NCBI GenBank assembly: GCA_019155185.1
Contig: CM032811.1
Span: 7,584,075 to 7,648,074 of the forward strand
Length of the DNA stretch: 64,000 nt
DNA from: Beaufortia kweichowensis
Lineage: Eukaryota > Chordata > Actinopteri > Cypriniformes > Gastromyzontidae
Direction of reading: 5' to 3'
Part shown: piece after piece, positions 39,410 through 57,921 of the stretch
How the letters are laid out: each line of letters begins with the position of its first letter
Numbering within the stretch: position 1 is the first letter of the stretch
The notes under the pieces: model-generated
What the model saw: only the letters and a program-made list of their open reading frames with translations
Told to the model about the DNA's origin: nothing
Database searches by the model: none
Program-made: the position numbers and the translations under genes

Positions 39410-39555
39410 ATTGGAATTAAATGCGGATGTCTTCAGACTTGTGCTCCACTATGTGACGAATAACAACTACCAGATCTGTAGGAGAGAAATGTAGCAACTA
39501 GCAATCTTTCCCAACAGACCTGATGAAGAATCCTGCGCTGTGAGAGAGCTGGAGC
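39410..39555 (+). promoter_or_regulatory. il15l: il15l 5' leader with upstream ATGs
   Basis: This segment follows an acceptor at 39409 (gttttttag) or at 39517 (cccaacag) and precedes the predicted start. It has several upstream ATGs. One at 39521 opens a six-codon ORF that ends before the main start. Upstream AUGs that limit translation are a known feature of mammalian IL15 mRNA. That this leader behaves the same way is inference. Confidence 0.4.
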
Positions 39556-40848
39556 ATGTTTGTTATAAAGGCAGATCTTCACCACAATTCCTTCCATTAC
39601 GGTTCATTGTTTTTGTATGTGATGATCATACTGACGAGACAGATCAAGTGTCAATTCGCATGCAGTTTAGAAAGTGTACCAGAGGTGGAAAATGTTGCAA
39701 TGGAGCTGCGCAACATGGTACAGTGATTTATTAATAACATTTTCACTTAATGAATCGTAGACGCCAGTCTGCATCACTTGCCTGTTGCAACTCTTCCATG
39801 CTTATATATGCAAGTAGGTAATGCAATTGTAATGGTCATAATGCTTACAGCAGGTGTGGTTTCTTATATAACAGGAAACAAATGATTGTATGCTATACAC
39901 ACCAACTCCAGAAGATTATGAGGTATGTGATTTTACATGTTATTGTTCATTATCAGTGTACTAATTAATTTGCAATTAGATTCAGTACAGTTAATAATGT
40001 AAGTGACCCTGCCTGTGAAAACCCAGGTAAACACACTTTTTGTTATTAACTGTTTTCTACATAAATCATCCTGCAAAGAACATTCTGCGAAAATTAACCT
40101 TGAATACTTGAATACTCTTTAATACTGACTAAAACAATAGAAAAAATACAGCAATACAGAAAAATACACTTTGATGCTCCTAATCTCAAATTTAGATTAT
40201 GTAGCCTATTTTACAGAAAGGGACAAATATTCCATATTAAATGTTAATACATACAGTTTAGAAAGACTTTTATCCACAATTCATTTAATGGTTTATAGTC
40301 TACCCAGATTATTACAAGGAATATATAACATTTAGACATTTAAAATCTTACAGCAGTTTCTAAAGTAATGATCATATTCAAGCTTTCTGTGATTCAGTTA
40401 TAGTATTTTATATGATGTCCATTAGGGTCTGTATATGCTCAATAATTATTGTGTCATCTCCATTAGCAGAACTGCTCAAGGTCTACACTTACATGCTTTT
40501 CATTGGAAGTAAACGTCCTAATGCTTGAAATCCAGCATGTGACCAGATTTTATTCATTAAAAAGAATGCTCAAAAATATGATCAATAAGGTAAGATTTTT
40601 TGCATGTCATTGTGAATCTAGTCATCCATCATTGTGAATGTAATCCAGTCATCATTATTAAATAATGTTTTTGGTTAACATAATTATTAATGCCTTGCTC
40701 CTTTACATGATGCATTGTTAAGTTACAGGACAAAAGAAAACAATGTCCAGACTGTGAGTTCTACAAAGAAGAAAACGCAGAGACTTTTCTGAAAACCCTA
40801 AAAAATGTTTTACAAAAGATGAATGCCCAAAACTGTGCATTATCTTAA
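39556..40848 (+). CDS. il15l: IL-15-like cytokine (IL-2/IL-15 family)
   Basis: A secreted four-helix cytokine of the common-gamma-chain group, 149 aa, in four coding exons: 39556-39717, 39875-39922, 40470-40589, 40729-40848. All junctions are phase 0. Residues about 16-26 are hydrophobic (GSLFLYVMIIL), a signal peptide after a polar start, as in IL-15. ENVAMELRNM fits helix A. The DCMLYT motif aligns with IL-15 DATLYT. C72 and C79 (CSRSTLTC) have the C-x6-C spacing of IL-15, and C116 and C119 (CPDC) match its C-x2-C. The C-terminal helix ENAETFLKTLKNVLQKM follows. NCS at 71-73 is a glycosylation sequon. The locus lies between plekhg2 and supt5h, not by the inpp4b or il21 neighbours I recall for il15 and il2, which favours il15l. 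The first donor (ATG|gtacag) is weak. Family 0.9, exact paralogue 0.65. Confidence 0.82.
40008..40200. mobile_element. Interspersed repeat, family A (copy 2, reverse)
   Basis: It begins GACCCTGCCTGTGAAAACCC, passes through GTTTTCTACATAAATCATCC, and ends near CACTTTGATGCTCCTAATCT. Reverse complements of these words occur in the same order in the copies at 14.4 and 41.45 kb. It lies in the intron between il15l coding exons 2 and 3. Confidence 0.55.
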
Positions 40849-40914
40849 TAGGCATCTCTTCTAATCTCTTAAGAGCCGGTATAGAGTTTCTCAGCAAAGT
40901 GGAAAAACAGACAA

Positions 40915-40980
40915 CACACACTATAGCAAGATAGCCATACATTTAGCATCATTGTTGGTGATCATATTGACGAGACTGAT
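40915..40980 (+). pseudogene. Fragment duplicating the il15l leader-coding sequence
   Basis: A 35-base core at about 40957-40991 matches about 39617-39651 of il15l exon 1, with roughly 30 identical positions. In the il15l frame it reads SLLVIILTRLINCQ, against SLFLYVMIILTRQIKCQ in the functional exon. It starts about 70 bases after the il15l stop, has an in-frame stop upstream, no ATG, and no helix or LYT-type exon behind it. It looks like a relic of a tandem duplication rather than a working second gene. Confidence 0.55.
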
Positions 40981-41439
40981 CAATTGTCAGGTTGTATACA
41001 TAAGTAGCTATTTAAACAAAAAACTTCAGAGCACATTTTCTACAATAGTCTGTTTTGAAACTACCTCGAAGGCCATGACTGTATACATTTTTTTTATCAT
41101 AAAGCTGTTTATTTGCTAGTTTTTTATTTATACTTAAGTAATATTCTCTGAGCAGCAGTGAACTAGTCTTAACAAAGCTTTCCATTTTCTTCAGCAAAGT
41201 CGCTGTAATCACAATTTATCTCTCTTTCTGAAGTAGGCCAAGTGTACCTTTATTATTTACACACTGTCCATTTTGTTTTCTGTTGTATAAAAGCAATATT
41301 ACACTCACCATTTTGTTATTCTGCATTATTATTTATTTTGTGACATACAAAATTTGATTCTGGTGCATTGTAATTTAATAGTGAGGCAGATAAAGGCAGA
41401 ACTATAAAAGATTATAAAAGGCGATAAAACCTTGTCGAG

Positions 41440-41690
41440 TGCAGCTTTCACTTTTGCCTTGATATCTGTGATCCTGTCTGTGAAAACCAGGCTAAAGTCT
41501 AAAAATCTCATTCTGAGATAACGAGCATCAAAGTTTGATTTCACCTATAAATATCACTATGATTTCAATCAATTTATAATTACATTACTCAGACAATATT
41601 AAAGATATCAATGTTAAATTTACACAGAATATTCTTTTCATTATGTAGGATAATGTTAAGTAGAAAATGTTGTGGATTCCCCATCTCCCG
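41440..41690. mobile_element. Interspersed repeat, family A (copy 3)
   Basis: It contains GATCCTGTCTGTGAAAACC, AACGAGCATCAAAGTTTGAT and CAATATTAAAGATATCAATG, and ends near ATAATGTTAAGTAGAAAATG. The same landmarks in similar order occur in the other copies at 14.4, 40.0 and 42.2 kb. Exact boundaries are not resolved. Confidence 0.5.
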
Positions 41691-41889
41691 AATTGAAGAA
41701 ACACTCAAAGGTCTTTGGGTTATGATGGCAAAAGAATAGACTTTATTGTGAAAACAATCAAGCCGAGCCCATCTCTAGATGAACTGAGGGCTATTTGGTT
41801 GAACAGGATTTATATAGGTTGGTTTGCACGCAAACATGTCATTTTGTTTTACCTGGGGGGTTTTGGAATTTTCCATTATGTTAAAACTA

Positions 41890-41922
41890 ATATATAACTA
41901 TATATATATAACTATATATATA

Positions 41923-42001
<79 letters not shown>

Positions 42002-42004
42002 TAA
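41890..42004. repeat. (TA)n microsatellite
   Basis: An almost pure TA dinucleotide run of over 100 bases, with three interruptions of the form TATAACTATA near its left end. Confidence 0.95.
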
Positions 42005-42099
42005 ATAAACAGATGACCTTACGGGCCTCTACAGAAACATGTGATAACCTGCTGACTTTCCAGCTGACTTATTAAAGTTATTAACTTATTAATAAGTTA

Positions 42100-42240
42100 A
42101 AACGATACATGATTCCTTTATATTTTTAATAGTAGAATAACTAGTACATAATTCCTTCATTTTAAGATGAATAAAAACCTCTTCAAAAACAGAAAAATCA
42201 CAAAAAATGACTTTAGCTGGGTTTACACAGAACGGGATCA
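42100..42240. mobile_element. Interspersed repeat, family A (copy 4, partial)
   Basis: It shares CAAAAAATGACTTTAGCTGG and GGGTTTACACAGAACGGGAT with the family-A end seen at 14.52 kb. Only one end is recognisable. Confidence 0.4.
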
Positions 42241-42469
42241 TTTGGGCCTTTTATAGGATGTCACAGCCATGAACTGCACATTGCTATTCCTAGTCACTTA
42301 CAAGTAGCATTAAAGGGAAGGCCATTATGAATCTTTAGGTCATTTTATATGGAGAAAAACTCTCTTTAACCGTCAACTCAAGGAGTCTAACCGTGTCTTA
42401 GCTTATTAAAACTAATCTCTGACTCCAAGTCTTTCAAGTAGCCGTTTTCGTGGGACAGCGCATCCTCCA

Positions 42470-42580
42470 AATCACTAGATGGCGCTTTACAGTTGTCTGC
42501 CCGCCTATTCTTACGGAAATTAAAAAAGAAACATTAGCCGTTGCTATCTGAAAGAAGCTGGACAAGACTGCTGCTTAAAG
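42470..42580 (+). promoter_or_regulatory. supt5h: supt5h promoter and non-coding first exon
   Basis: A strong donor (TTAAAG|gtaaga) at 42581 ends a presumed 5' UTR exon upstream of the ATG exon. The motif CACTAGATGGCGCT at 42473-42486 resembles a CTCF core site. No TATA box is evident, which fits a housekeeping elongation factor. The start site itself is not determined. Confidence 0.5.
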
Positions 42581-43177
42581 GTAAGACGATGTGGTATGTG
42601 CATTATATTCACGTATTTAAAAGTCATTGTCCTCTTATTGATTAAAGCCGTAAATGTGATATTAAATCGCTGTTTTCGTGTAAGAAATGCTGTATACGTC
42701 AGATAGCTCATGCGCTAATTTCCCATCTGGTGGATTTAGCAGCGTTAGCTAGTGCACATGACTGTAAACATGTAAAATAGAAGACAACAAGAGCAAACCG
42801 AACATAATAATGGTCTTATCTCTAATCTTAACCCAATAATTAGTCTTAGAAATAGACTAGCAATTAGCTAACATACTTTAGTTTGATTAAATCGCAATGC
42901 TAAACAGGCAGTATTTCTAGCAGAGTTCATAAACATTGTGAATTTGCTGTTATTTTGTTTCAGTGAAGCTTTTGATTGTTGCGTCATGCAAACATTAGTA
43001 ATTTCAAAAAAGCTACTTCTGTCTGTGTAGATGGTGTGTGTGTGATGTTCATGTACTTCTGTACTTCTGTCTGTGTGATGTTCATAAACGAAGGGTCTAT
43101 CAAGGATTTACGTGTGTTTTTGTGGATTTTATAAAGGTGTTCCCGTCTGGATAACACAGATATAAGACTGCAGAAAA

Positions 43178-51515
<8,338 letters not shown>

Positions 51516-52222
51516 AAAACTCACACTTAAGAACACATTTTAATATTCAAAAGCAGATGCTGAGAATTAACAGTATCATTTTCCAAGATTTTTTTTTCTT
51601 CAGTTTACCATCTGAATTGTGAAGTAGCTTTCCTTTTTTTATTAGTCGACACAGTTTTTAGTGAATAGTATTTTCTGTTTCTTCTGTGGTGTAGAAACGT
51701 TTTGGCAAACTGATTCCATGTCAAATAAAATGTGAACTGTGGGTTCCTTAATCCATCCATCCGGAGTGTCTGCATGACATTTAATAGCCAGCGGCTGTTC
51801 ATTTTAAACATCTTACTGCCTGTTGATACTTGGCACGTTGACCCTAGAGACATTTGTTAACAGTTGTGCTTTTTCATGCTCTGTTGAGGAGCTCCAGCAG
51901 ATGAGATCATTTGTGCCACTGAAATGTATTCCACATCACATCAAAACCTTTATTGTCATTTAAAACTGGTGTATATTCTGACTGAAGTAAAGGTCTTTAA
52001 AACCCTTTATTCCCATCTGATCTCTATATACATCCTATACATCCTGGGTTTTTTTCTTGTTCACTGTGGGAAAAATTTCTAGAAGGCTGAATTCTTTGGA
52101 AATTATGTAGCTTGTTTATTAAAGTACTTAAAATGGAAGAGATTATTCAGACATTACAAAAAAGTACGAAAACACACACATTGGAAAAGTCAATGATTTG
52201 TGTGGGATGTTTAAGGCTCTCT
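51516..52222. other. Convergent 3' UTRs of supt5h and the RNase T2 gene
   Basis: A supt5h poly(A) signal AATAAA lies at 51724-51729. On the minus strand, AATAAA (TTTATT on +) at 52115-52120 would serve the RNase T2 gene. The two genes are tail to tail with about 400 bp between their signals. Nothing else is seen. Confidence 0.65.
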
Positions 52223-54515
52223 TTAATTGCAGGGATCATGGGGTTGCTCATAGTTAATTGGAAAGTAAAAGATGGTCTCATTTTTTGGACAGGGGTGTCC
52301 TGTGCTCTGGAGCCGCGCTGTGGTATTGAACAGCTGCTTTTGCTCTTGTTTATGACATCCAAGTGTTTGGTTTCTGAAGAGACTGATCTTCAGTTGAACC
52401 CATACTTGATGACCCTGAAAATCAAATGTTCAGGAATGTATTACAAAGTCATACCAAATGTAAGAAATTACAGCTGAAAAACAAGTCATTCATCTGTTTT
52501 CTAAAGAGTACTAAATATCATTTTGCATTACGTTTCTTACCTTCTTGTCAGTCACACACTGCAAGTCAAAATTGCGTCCAAACAGTGGTTCCAGGACGCC
52601 ACCTATGTCGTCATACTGCCGATCGCATAACAGAACTGTTAATAAAGTGTTACTTGACAAATCATGTTTGAGATTATAAATCATGACTAATTCAGTAAAC
52701 TTACTTTATATGATACATTACAGGAGGGTTCGATGCCAGAATTTTTTAAAGTGCTGTGATGAAAATGGAAAATGAATGAGGTCACTGTAAGCTGATGTCA
52801 TTGGATTTCTGCTGTGGACTGAGGGTTAACCCACCTATCTATGTCATAGAGTTTCCGAAGCTTGACTGCAGTCTGGAAGTAATAAACCGGTGAGCCCATA
52901 GTTTCATCACAGCCTGCGCAAGTCCCATGTTTAATCCATTCTTCCTTCCTATCAAAGCACAGAAATCATTTAGGGATGTGCCTGGGCCAGCCCAAAAAAG
53001 ATGTGTGCAATTACACACTGAGAAGCGTTGATCAAAGATCATGTTTGGAAGCATTGGCTGATGCCACATTATTTGATGTTCTGTATCTTATGCATTGAAA
53101 ATGAGACTTCAATGTACAATAAGACATTGGTGAGTAACAGGCAATATTCACCAGAAGAAAAAGTAGGTCTTTGCTTTCAGTAGTGAAGGCCACAGCTGAG
53201 AGAGTTCAGGCTCAATGTCCTGCATATAAAAATAAATTAATTATATTACAATTTCTAGGCATTTTAAACAAGCAGCAGATTGAGATAATCTTACTTGAAG
53301 ATGGGAATGAAATATTGGCCAGCAGTCACAGCAGTGACCGGTATGCTGAGGCCTAAAGACATTATGAAATATTTTTAAAATGTTGGTCACATAAAAATAC
53401 CAAGAAACAAAATAACAATAAAGCTATCTAAATGTAGCATATGAAGGAACATTTTTGTTAAGCGCTCTTATTGTTTTTACTGTGTTTAAATCAGCAGGAA
53501 ACAGATGCTGTTTTTCTTACCACAAGCCATGGATAGTCCAGTTTTGAATAGTCTGTGGTATTTTGCAAATATCTTTATTGTTAAGGCTCTGTTAAAAGAA
53601 TAAGTAAAGAATAATAATCATGTTACGTAAACATAATACCATGAGATAATGACATTACAAATGTTTTATGTGTAGCTTTTCATGCAGAAATCGATCATAG
53701 TTTTATATGATCTTAACACTTACAGTTAAGTATGTTTAATGAGTTGATGAGATCGGACGTAAATAACTTTACAATCACAGATTGCAATGGTAATTTTATC
53801 TTTCACAGACATTAGTAGCTCTCACAACTGTCTTGTATCAACTTTACCAACACTGCTGGACATATTACTAAAAGACGTACAATACAGAAACTCCCAGGCC
53901 ATTGAAGAGTGAGAAGCATACAAGTCCAGTTACATGAGCTGAAAACAAAAATATGGTAAGCATGTGAAAAACAAGTTGCCATTTTATTGCTATGTTCCCA
54001 TTAACCCCTTTTAAGTGTATTTTGTTGATGTCAAAGTAAAGCATTCCTATGTTTACATTTGCATATTTATTTTTTTAATATTTAATTTTGTATTATTTGA
54101 TAAATTGCTGTTATTACTACACTGATCTTTGTTTTCTGATGATATTTACTAAACATTTGTTGCCATATAACATAACATGCATAATTCTCTAAGTCTTACT
54201 GTTTTGTCACAGAACATTGGCCTTCATCATACGTGAAGACCCAACCAGTAACCAGAGCAGCCGTAAATGCCCAGAAAATGTGATTATCTGTAACACATGT
54301 AAATCACTTGTTAGCTGTTAGCAGTATGCATGTTATGGGTTTGATTCTCACAAAACACATATACTGATATATACCTTGAATACATATCAAGTCACTTTGG
54401 AATAATTTTATCTTAAAATCTGAATTTAATTGTACAAGGCGATGCTTCCCTGTCAACCGTTAAAAATATAATTATAAGCTATTGTAAATATTACACAGTA
54501 CTTACGACAAATCAT
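52223..54515 (-). CDS. rnaset2: Secreted RNase T2 family protein
   Basis: An acid endoribonuclease-type protein of the secretory or lysosomal pathway, 259 aa in ten exons, read downwards: 54506-54515, 54200-54287, 53881-53938, 53521-53588, 53295-53352, 53152-53219, 52835-52948, 52705-52753, 52541-52615, 52223-52414. Phases agree and the sum is 780 nt. The start gives a hydrophobic signal peptide (HIFWAFTAALVTGWVF, residues 5-20). Then come LTLQWPGSFC, the first active-site motif WTIHGLWP (H72), a CCDCWP block, the second motif WKEEWIKHGTC (H124), and a C-terminal half including the RNase T2 block PSCNVSYKYDDIGGVLEPL. Family RNases usually have His where E119 stands in the second motif (human HEWEKHGTC), so activity may be altered. 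Fish have more than one RNase T2 gene, and this may be the divergent paralogue (rnaset2l). Family 0.97, symbol 0.5. Confidence 0.93.
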
Positions 54516-55640
54516 GTTGATCCAGTAGTACTGAGCGCTTGTCACAGAATGTCAGCTTGGTTAGATTTTCTCTGGTAAATTGCAGAAATGAAATAAACCA
54601 CAATCAGGTGAAAGTTCTATCTTCAGACTCGGACAAAGAAGTGAAACTACAATACACAGATTATTTAAATGATAATTTCCATGCAATAGATATGGACTAT
54701 AGTGCCAATGATTTTAATAGATGTTTTAATTTGTATTTAGTAAGTTTTGTATTGTGACTAATTACACATAATTTACCAAATAAGTAAAACTTATGAGTTA
54801 CGTAAAATGTCTTAAAGCTTAATGTAAAAACCAAATACACTAAAATAGTAATATAAATTGAATTAATTGTTAAGAGCTGTGTGTATTGAATCTGCTTGGC
54901 TGCCTCCAGGGTTGCGTTTGTCCACCTGACTTTACTTGGCCCCAGTTCAAAAGCTTGGCAATGAGCGTGTCCTTGTAGGGGCCCTGACTCGACAAGTATC
55001 AACAGGCTTTACAGACAGCAGCGTCGAACATGAGACATTTACTGGTAAATATATTGTTGTTCTTCTATATTCTTCTGTAGTCAGCAAGATTGACAGGTGT
55101 AGAGCTCAGAGCAGACACAACCTATTTCCAAAATACTTGTGAAACAGGAACTGTTTTACAGAACGATAGCCTTTACTACATTGCTTGTCATGAGATGGTA
55201 GTGTAGTTTTTAATACACACTTAAGATTTATAAGTTAGTGTTGAGTTTGAAACAGCAGCAGTGTTTGTTGCATGACTTCATAGCATTAAATGACCTCTAA
55301 AGTCAACGGTCATCTGGTATTGTAGTAATAGCTTACTACAGAGTCAGTAAATCGGTGTGTTTGTCCTTTTATTACAAACTGTCTGATTATGCAAACAAGC
55401 AAATGTGTTTTATGTGTTTTATGTGTTTGTAGACCCCTGCTTGGGATTTTTAAAAAAATTCTGTTTACAGATTTTTTATCTGTTTTTTTATATACATGTC
55501 TTTGTTTCAAACAGTATATTCTTTAAAACCAAAGACCAAGGAGATCATGTCACTGTCACACTCACATTTAGCATGCCTACATGCAGACCAGCACATAAAC
55601 ACACACTGGTGGCTATTGCTTTAAAAAGGGGCGGGATCTT
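54516..55640. other. Intergenic region between the RNase T2 and cox7a1 genes
   Basis: The two genes are divergent. I see no exon or repeat that I can support. The RNase T2 promoter must lie just above 54515 but shows no obvious TATA box. Confidence 0.5.
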
Positions 55641-55726
55641 TACTCCAGCTCGCCGCTATATTTTGTGCTCTGATTGGCTCGTTCCAGGCGCTGCTAAACA
55701 GCAATTGGCTAAAACAGAAGACCCAC
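55641..55726 (+). promoter_or_regulatory. cox7a1: cox7a1 promoter candidate
   Basis: A GC box (GGGGCGGG, 55628-55635) lies just upstream, followed by a TATA-like CTATATTTTG at about 55656-55665 that also resembles a MEF2 site. Two ATTGG (reversed CCAAT) boxes follow at about 55673 and 55704. This cluster precedes the first ATG of the proposed gene by a few tens of bases. MEF2-type control would suit a muscle COX7A isoform, but that is inference. Confidence 0.5.
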
Positions 55727-56887
55727 ATGCAGTTGACCTTGGAACCGTAAAACATTAAGTTGACATTAGTTGCTTTAGGTCACACTGTTTTGGAAAGTAT
55801 AGCAGAAATCTGTAGGTATCTTTAAATATCATATTAATGTAGTGTAGTAAGTACAGCAAATACTCTTTGACATTGTGAATGATGTTCAAAAACATTTTTT
55901 GTTTATATTTTAATATTTTTTTATTTTTTTATTTATATTTTTTTGCATATTAACTGCAATATATAATTTACATATAGAATTTTTTGTTTTTAGTTTTTCT
56001 TACTCTTTTGATTAAATATAACTAGAATACTTGAATACACATCAGTAATTTATGTCCTAAACTTGTAATAAAACTATTTTGAGGTGCAAATGTTGCACAT
56101 AAAGTAAAGGGGCATAAAGGGTATCTCTAAACTTTTCTTTCAATGACAGAGTCTTCCTCGACTGGCCTCACGTGCCTTCAGTACAACAGCCAGACAGCTA
56201 AAAAACAAGGTGCCCGAAAGACAGAAGATTTTCCAGGTGAGATGAATTTCAGACTAATATCAAAAATACAGTCAGCATTAATCATTTCAATAATTTCTTG
56301 TCCTTTTTCGACGTACTTGTCGATCTTCACTCAATAATATTTTAACAGCCTGCACATCTTGCAAAGACATGTCAGATTTCTTAAACAAACACAGCCTGAG
56401 AAAGGCTGCAGGTAAATAATGGTGTATGATCCAAAACAGACAAACAACAGACCTGAAAGATCATTATTGTGTATTTTGGATCACAGAATTGTTTGTTCTT
56501 GTTGGATATAGAATAATTACAAATGAGCATCAGTACTAAAGTTTGTTTTGGACTATTTGTTGGTGAGTCAGAGTAGTTATCTTCTCATCCCTGGAGGGTT
56601 GTTGGAATGTCTTTATGTTGGCATTCATTCCTTTATGTACTTTTATTTATAGGAGGACAATGGTCTGCCGGTCCACATTAAAGGAGGCACTACAGATGTT
56701 CTCCTCTATCGTTTAACCATGACCATCACAGTTGCAGGTATTATAAAAATTACTCTATAAAAGTTCAAATTTACATTTTAATGTTTCAGTATTAAGTTTT
56801 GTTTTTGTTTTGATGGTCTGTTTAGGCACTGCCTTTTCCTGTTACTGGCTGCTATTTGCCAGTATGCCCAAAGGTAAAGCACAATGA
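55727..56887 (+). CDS. cox7a1: Cytochrome c oxidase subunit 7A (muscle-type)
   Basis: A small nuclear-encoded, single-pass subunit of respiratory complex IV in the mitochondrial inner membrane. The three firm exons encode a targeting segment (LPRLASRAFSTTARQLKNK), the family signature VPERQKIFQ then EDNGLPVHIKGG, a transmembrane helix after DVLLYRLTMT, and the C-terminal FASMPKGKAQ. Exons: 55727-55746 (tentative), 56152-56236, 56653-56737, 56826-56887, giving 83 aa, normal for COX7A. The block EDNGLPVH...DVLLYRLTMT is closer to mammalian COX7A1 than to COX7A2 or COX7A2L as I remember them. Exon 1 is weak: its donor (CC|gtaaaa) is poor and it requires the second of two neighbouring AG acceptors (56150-56151). 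A poly(A) signal AATAAA is at 56946-56951. Confidence 0.85.
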
Positions 56888-57921
56888 AGACTGATGCAGA
56901 ACTTTAATGCTGTGTGATACTGTACAAATCCATTTCAAATACCTTAATAAATAAAATTAGTAAAATTCATTATTTGTTGGACCCTCTTTCATACCGTTGC
57001 TTTTGAATTCTACCTTAATGAAAATACGTGAATGGAATAAATAAAATGTAATGCTTTCCAATGAAAACCATTTTTGTAAAAAAAAATAAAAAAGTACATT
57101 TGTTAGTGGCGCCACCTATTGATCAAAACATAACGTTGCTTCATTTTACACTTCACGGCCAGGCAGTGTTCTTACTTAGGAAAAAGCAATTTGTGACTAT
57201 GTCACTTTAAAATTGAGTTAGAAATCCAATCAATGTTTTTTAAACTGGGTTTGAGCAGTTATTGTTTTCTAAAAAAACCCCCAAAAAAAACAGTGAATAG
57301 TAAAATTTCTTTTTTAATGAAATGTCAGTCAGCATTTAATAAAAGGAGTGGTCTTTAGAGGCTGTTTTTAGAGCAAGTGCAAGTCAAAAATACATAAACC
57401 ATGTCTGCACTGAAAAATGTAACTTTTCCAGATTAAAATAATTATAAAAACCCAGTTAATTCCAGTTTTCATTTTTACCCATCACTAATCCACACCCACT
57501 AAACCTTTTATGGTATCTTATCTAAGTATGGAATCTTATCTTGGGATAAATCACTTAACAGAACTCATGTATGATAATATAATGCTGAGCATTATAAACA
57601 CATTTTGAAAAACTAGAAATTTACTTATTACCACTTTTTTCTCTCCCCTGCAGAGATAAATCGCTATAATATATAATATAAAAAATATATTTAGGCACTA
57701 AATAAATAACAAACCAGTGCAATTTAGTAACATGTACTACATTACAGTGTAATACATTAGTCAGTCTGTAGTTGCATTGTCTGTGTCATGCTGAGATTAG
57801 CAGTGCATTCAGATATCAAGCAAATGCATATTACATTTTCCTGTGAGGAAACACACTCCATTTCCTCAGACTTGCACAGATTGAATCTATGAGATCTGCA
57901 TAGAAACCGTTCCACCATGCT
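56888..57921. other. 3' flank of cox7a1 and downstream flank of chp2
   Basis: After the cox7a1 poly(A) signal the sequence is AT-rich with no recognised repeat. It should include the chp2 3' UTR on the minus strand, but I found no clear minus-strand AATAAA. The word TAGTGGCGCCACCTA at about 57105-57119 resembles a CTCF core in reverse. Confidence 0.4.

Noticed and set aside
39411..39494. Frame reading LELNADVFRLVLHYVTNNNYQ
   Set aside because: It looks protein-like but ends in a stop, has no fitting upstream exon, and lies in the presumed 5' leader of il15l.
39540..39734. 64-codon plus-strand frame over the il15l first coding exon
   Set aside because: It overlaps the cytokine leader exon in another frame. 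The frame starting at 39556 gives a signal peptide and joins in phase to the later cytokine exons, while this one joins to nothing.
55405..55758. 117-codon frame upstream of cox7a1
   Set aside because: It runs through the promoter-like GC, TATA and CCAAT cluster. The protein is low-complexity and unlike any family I know.
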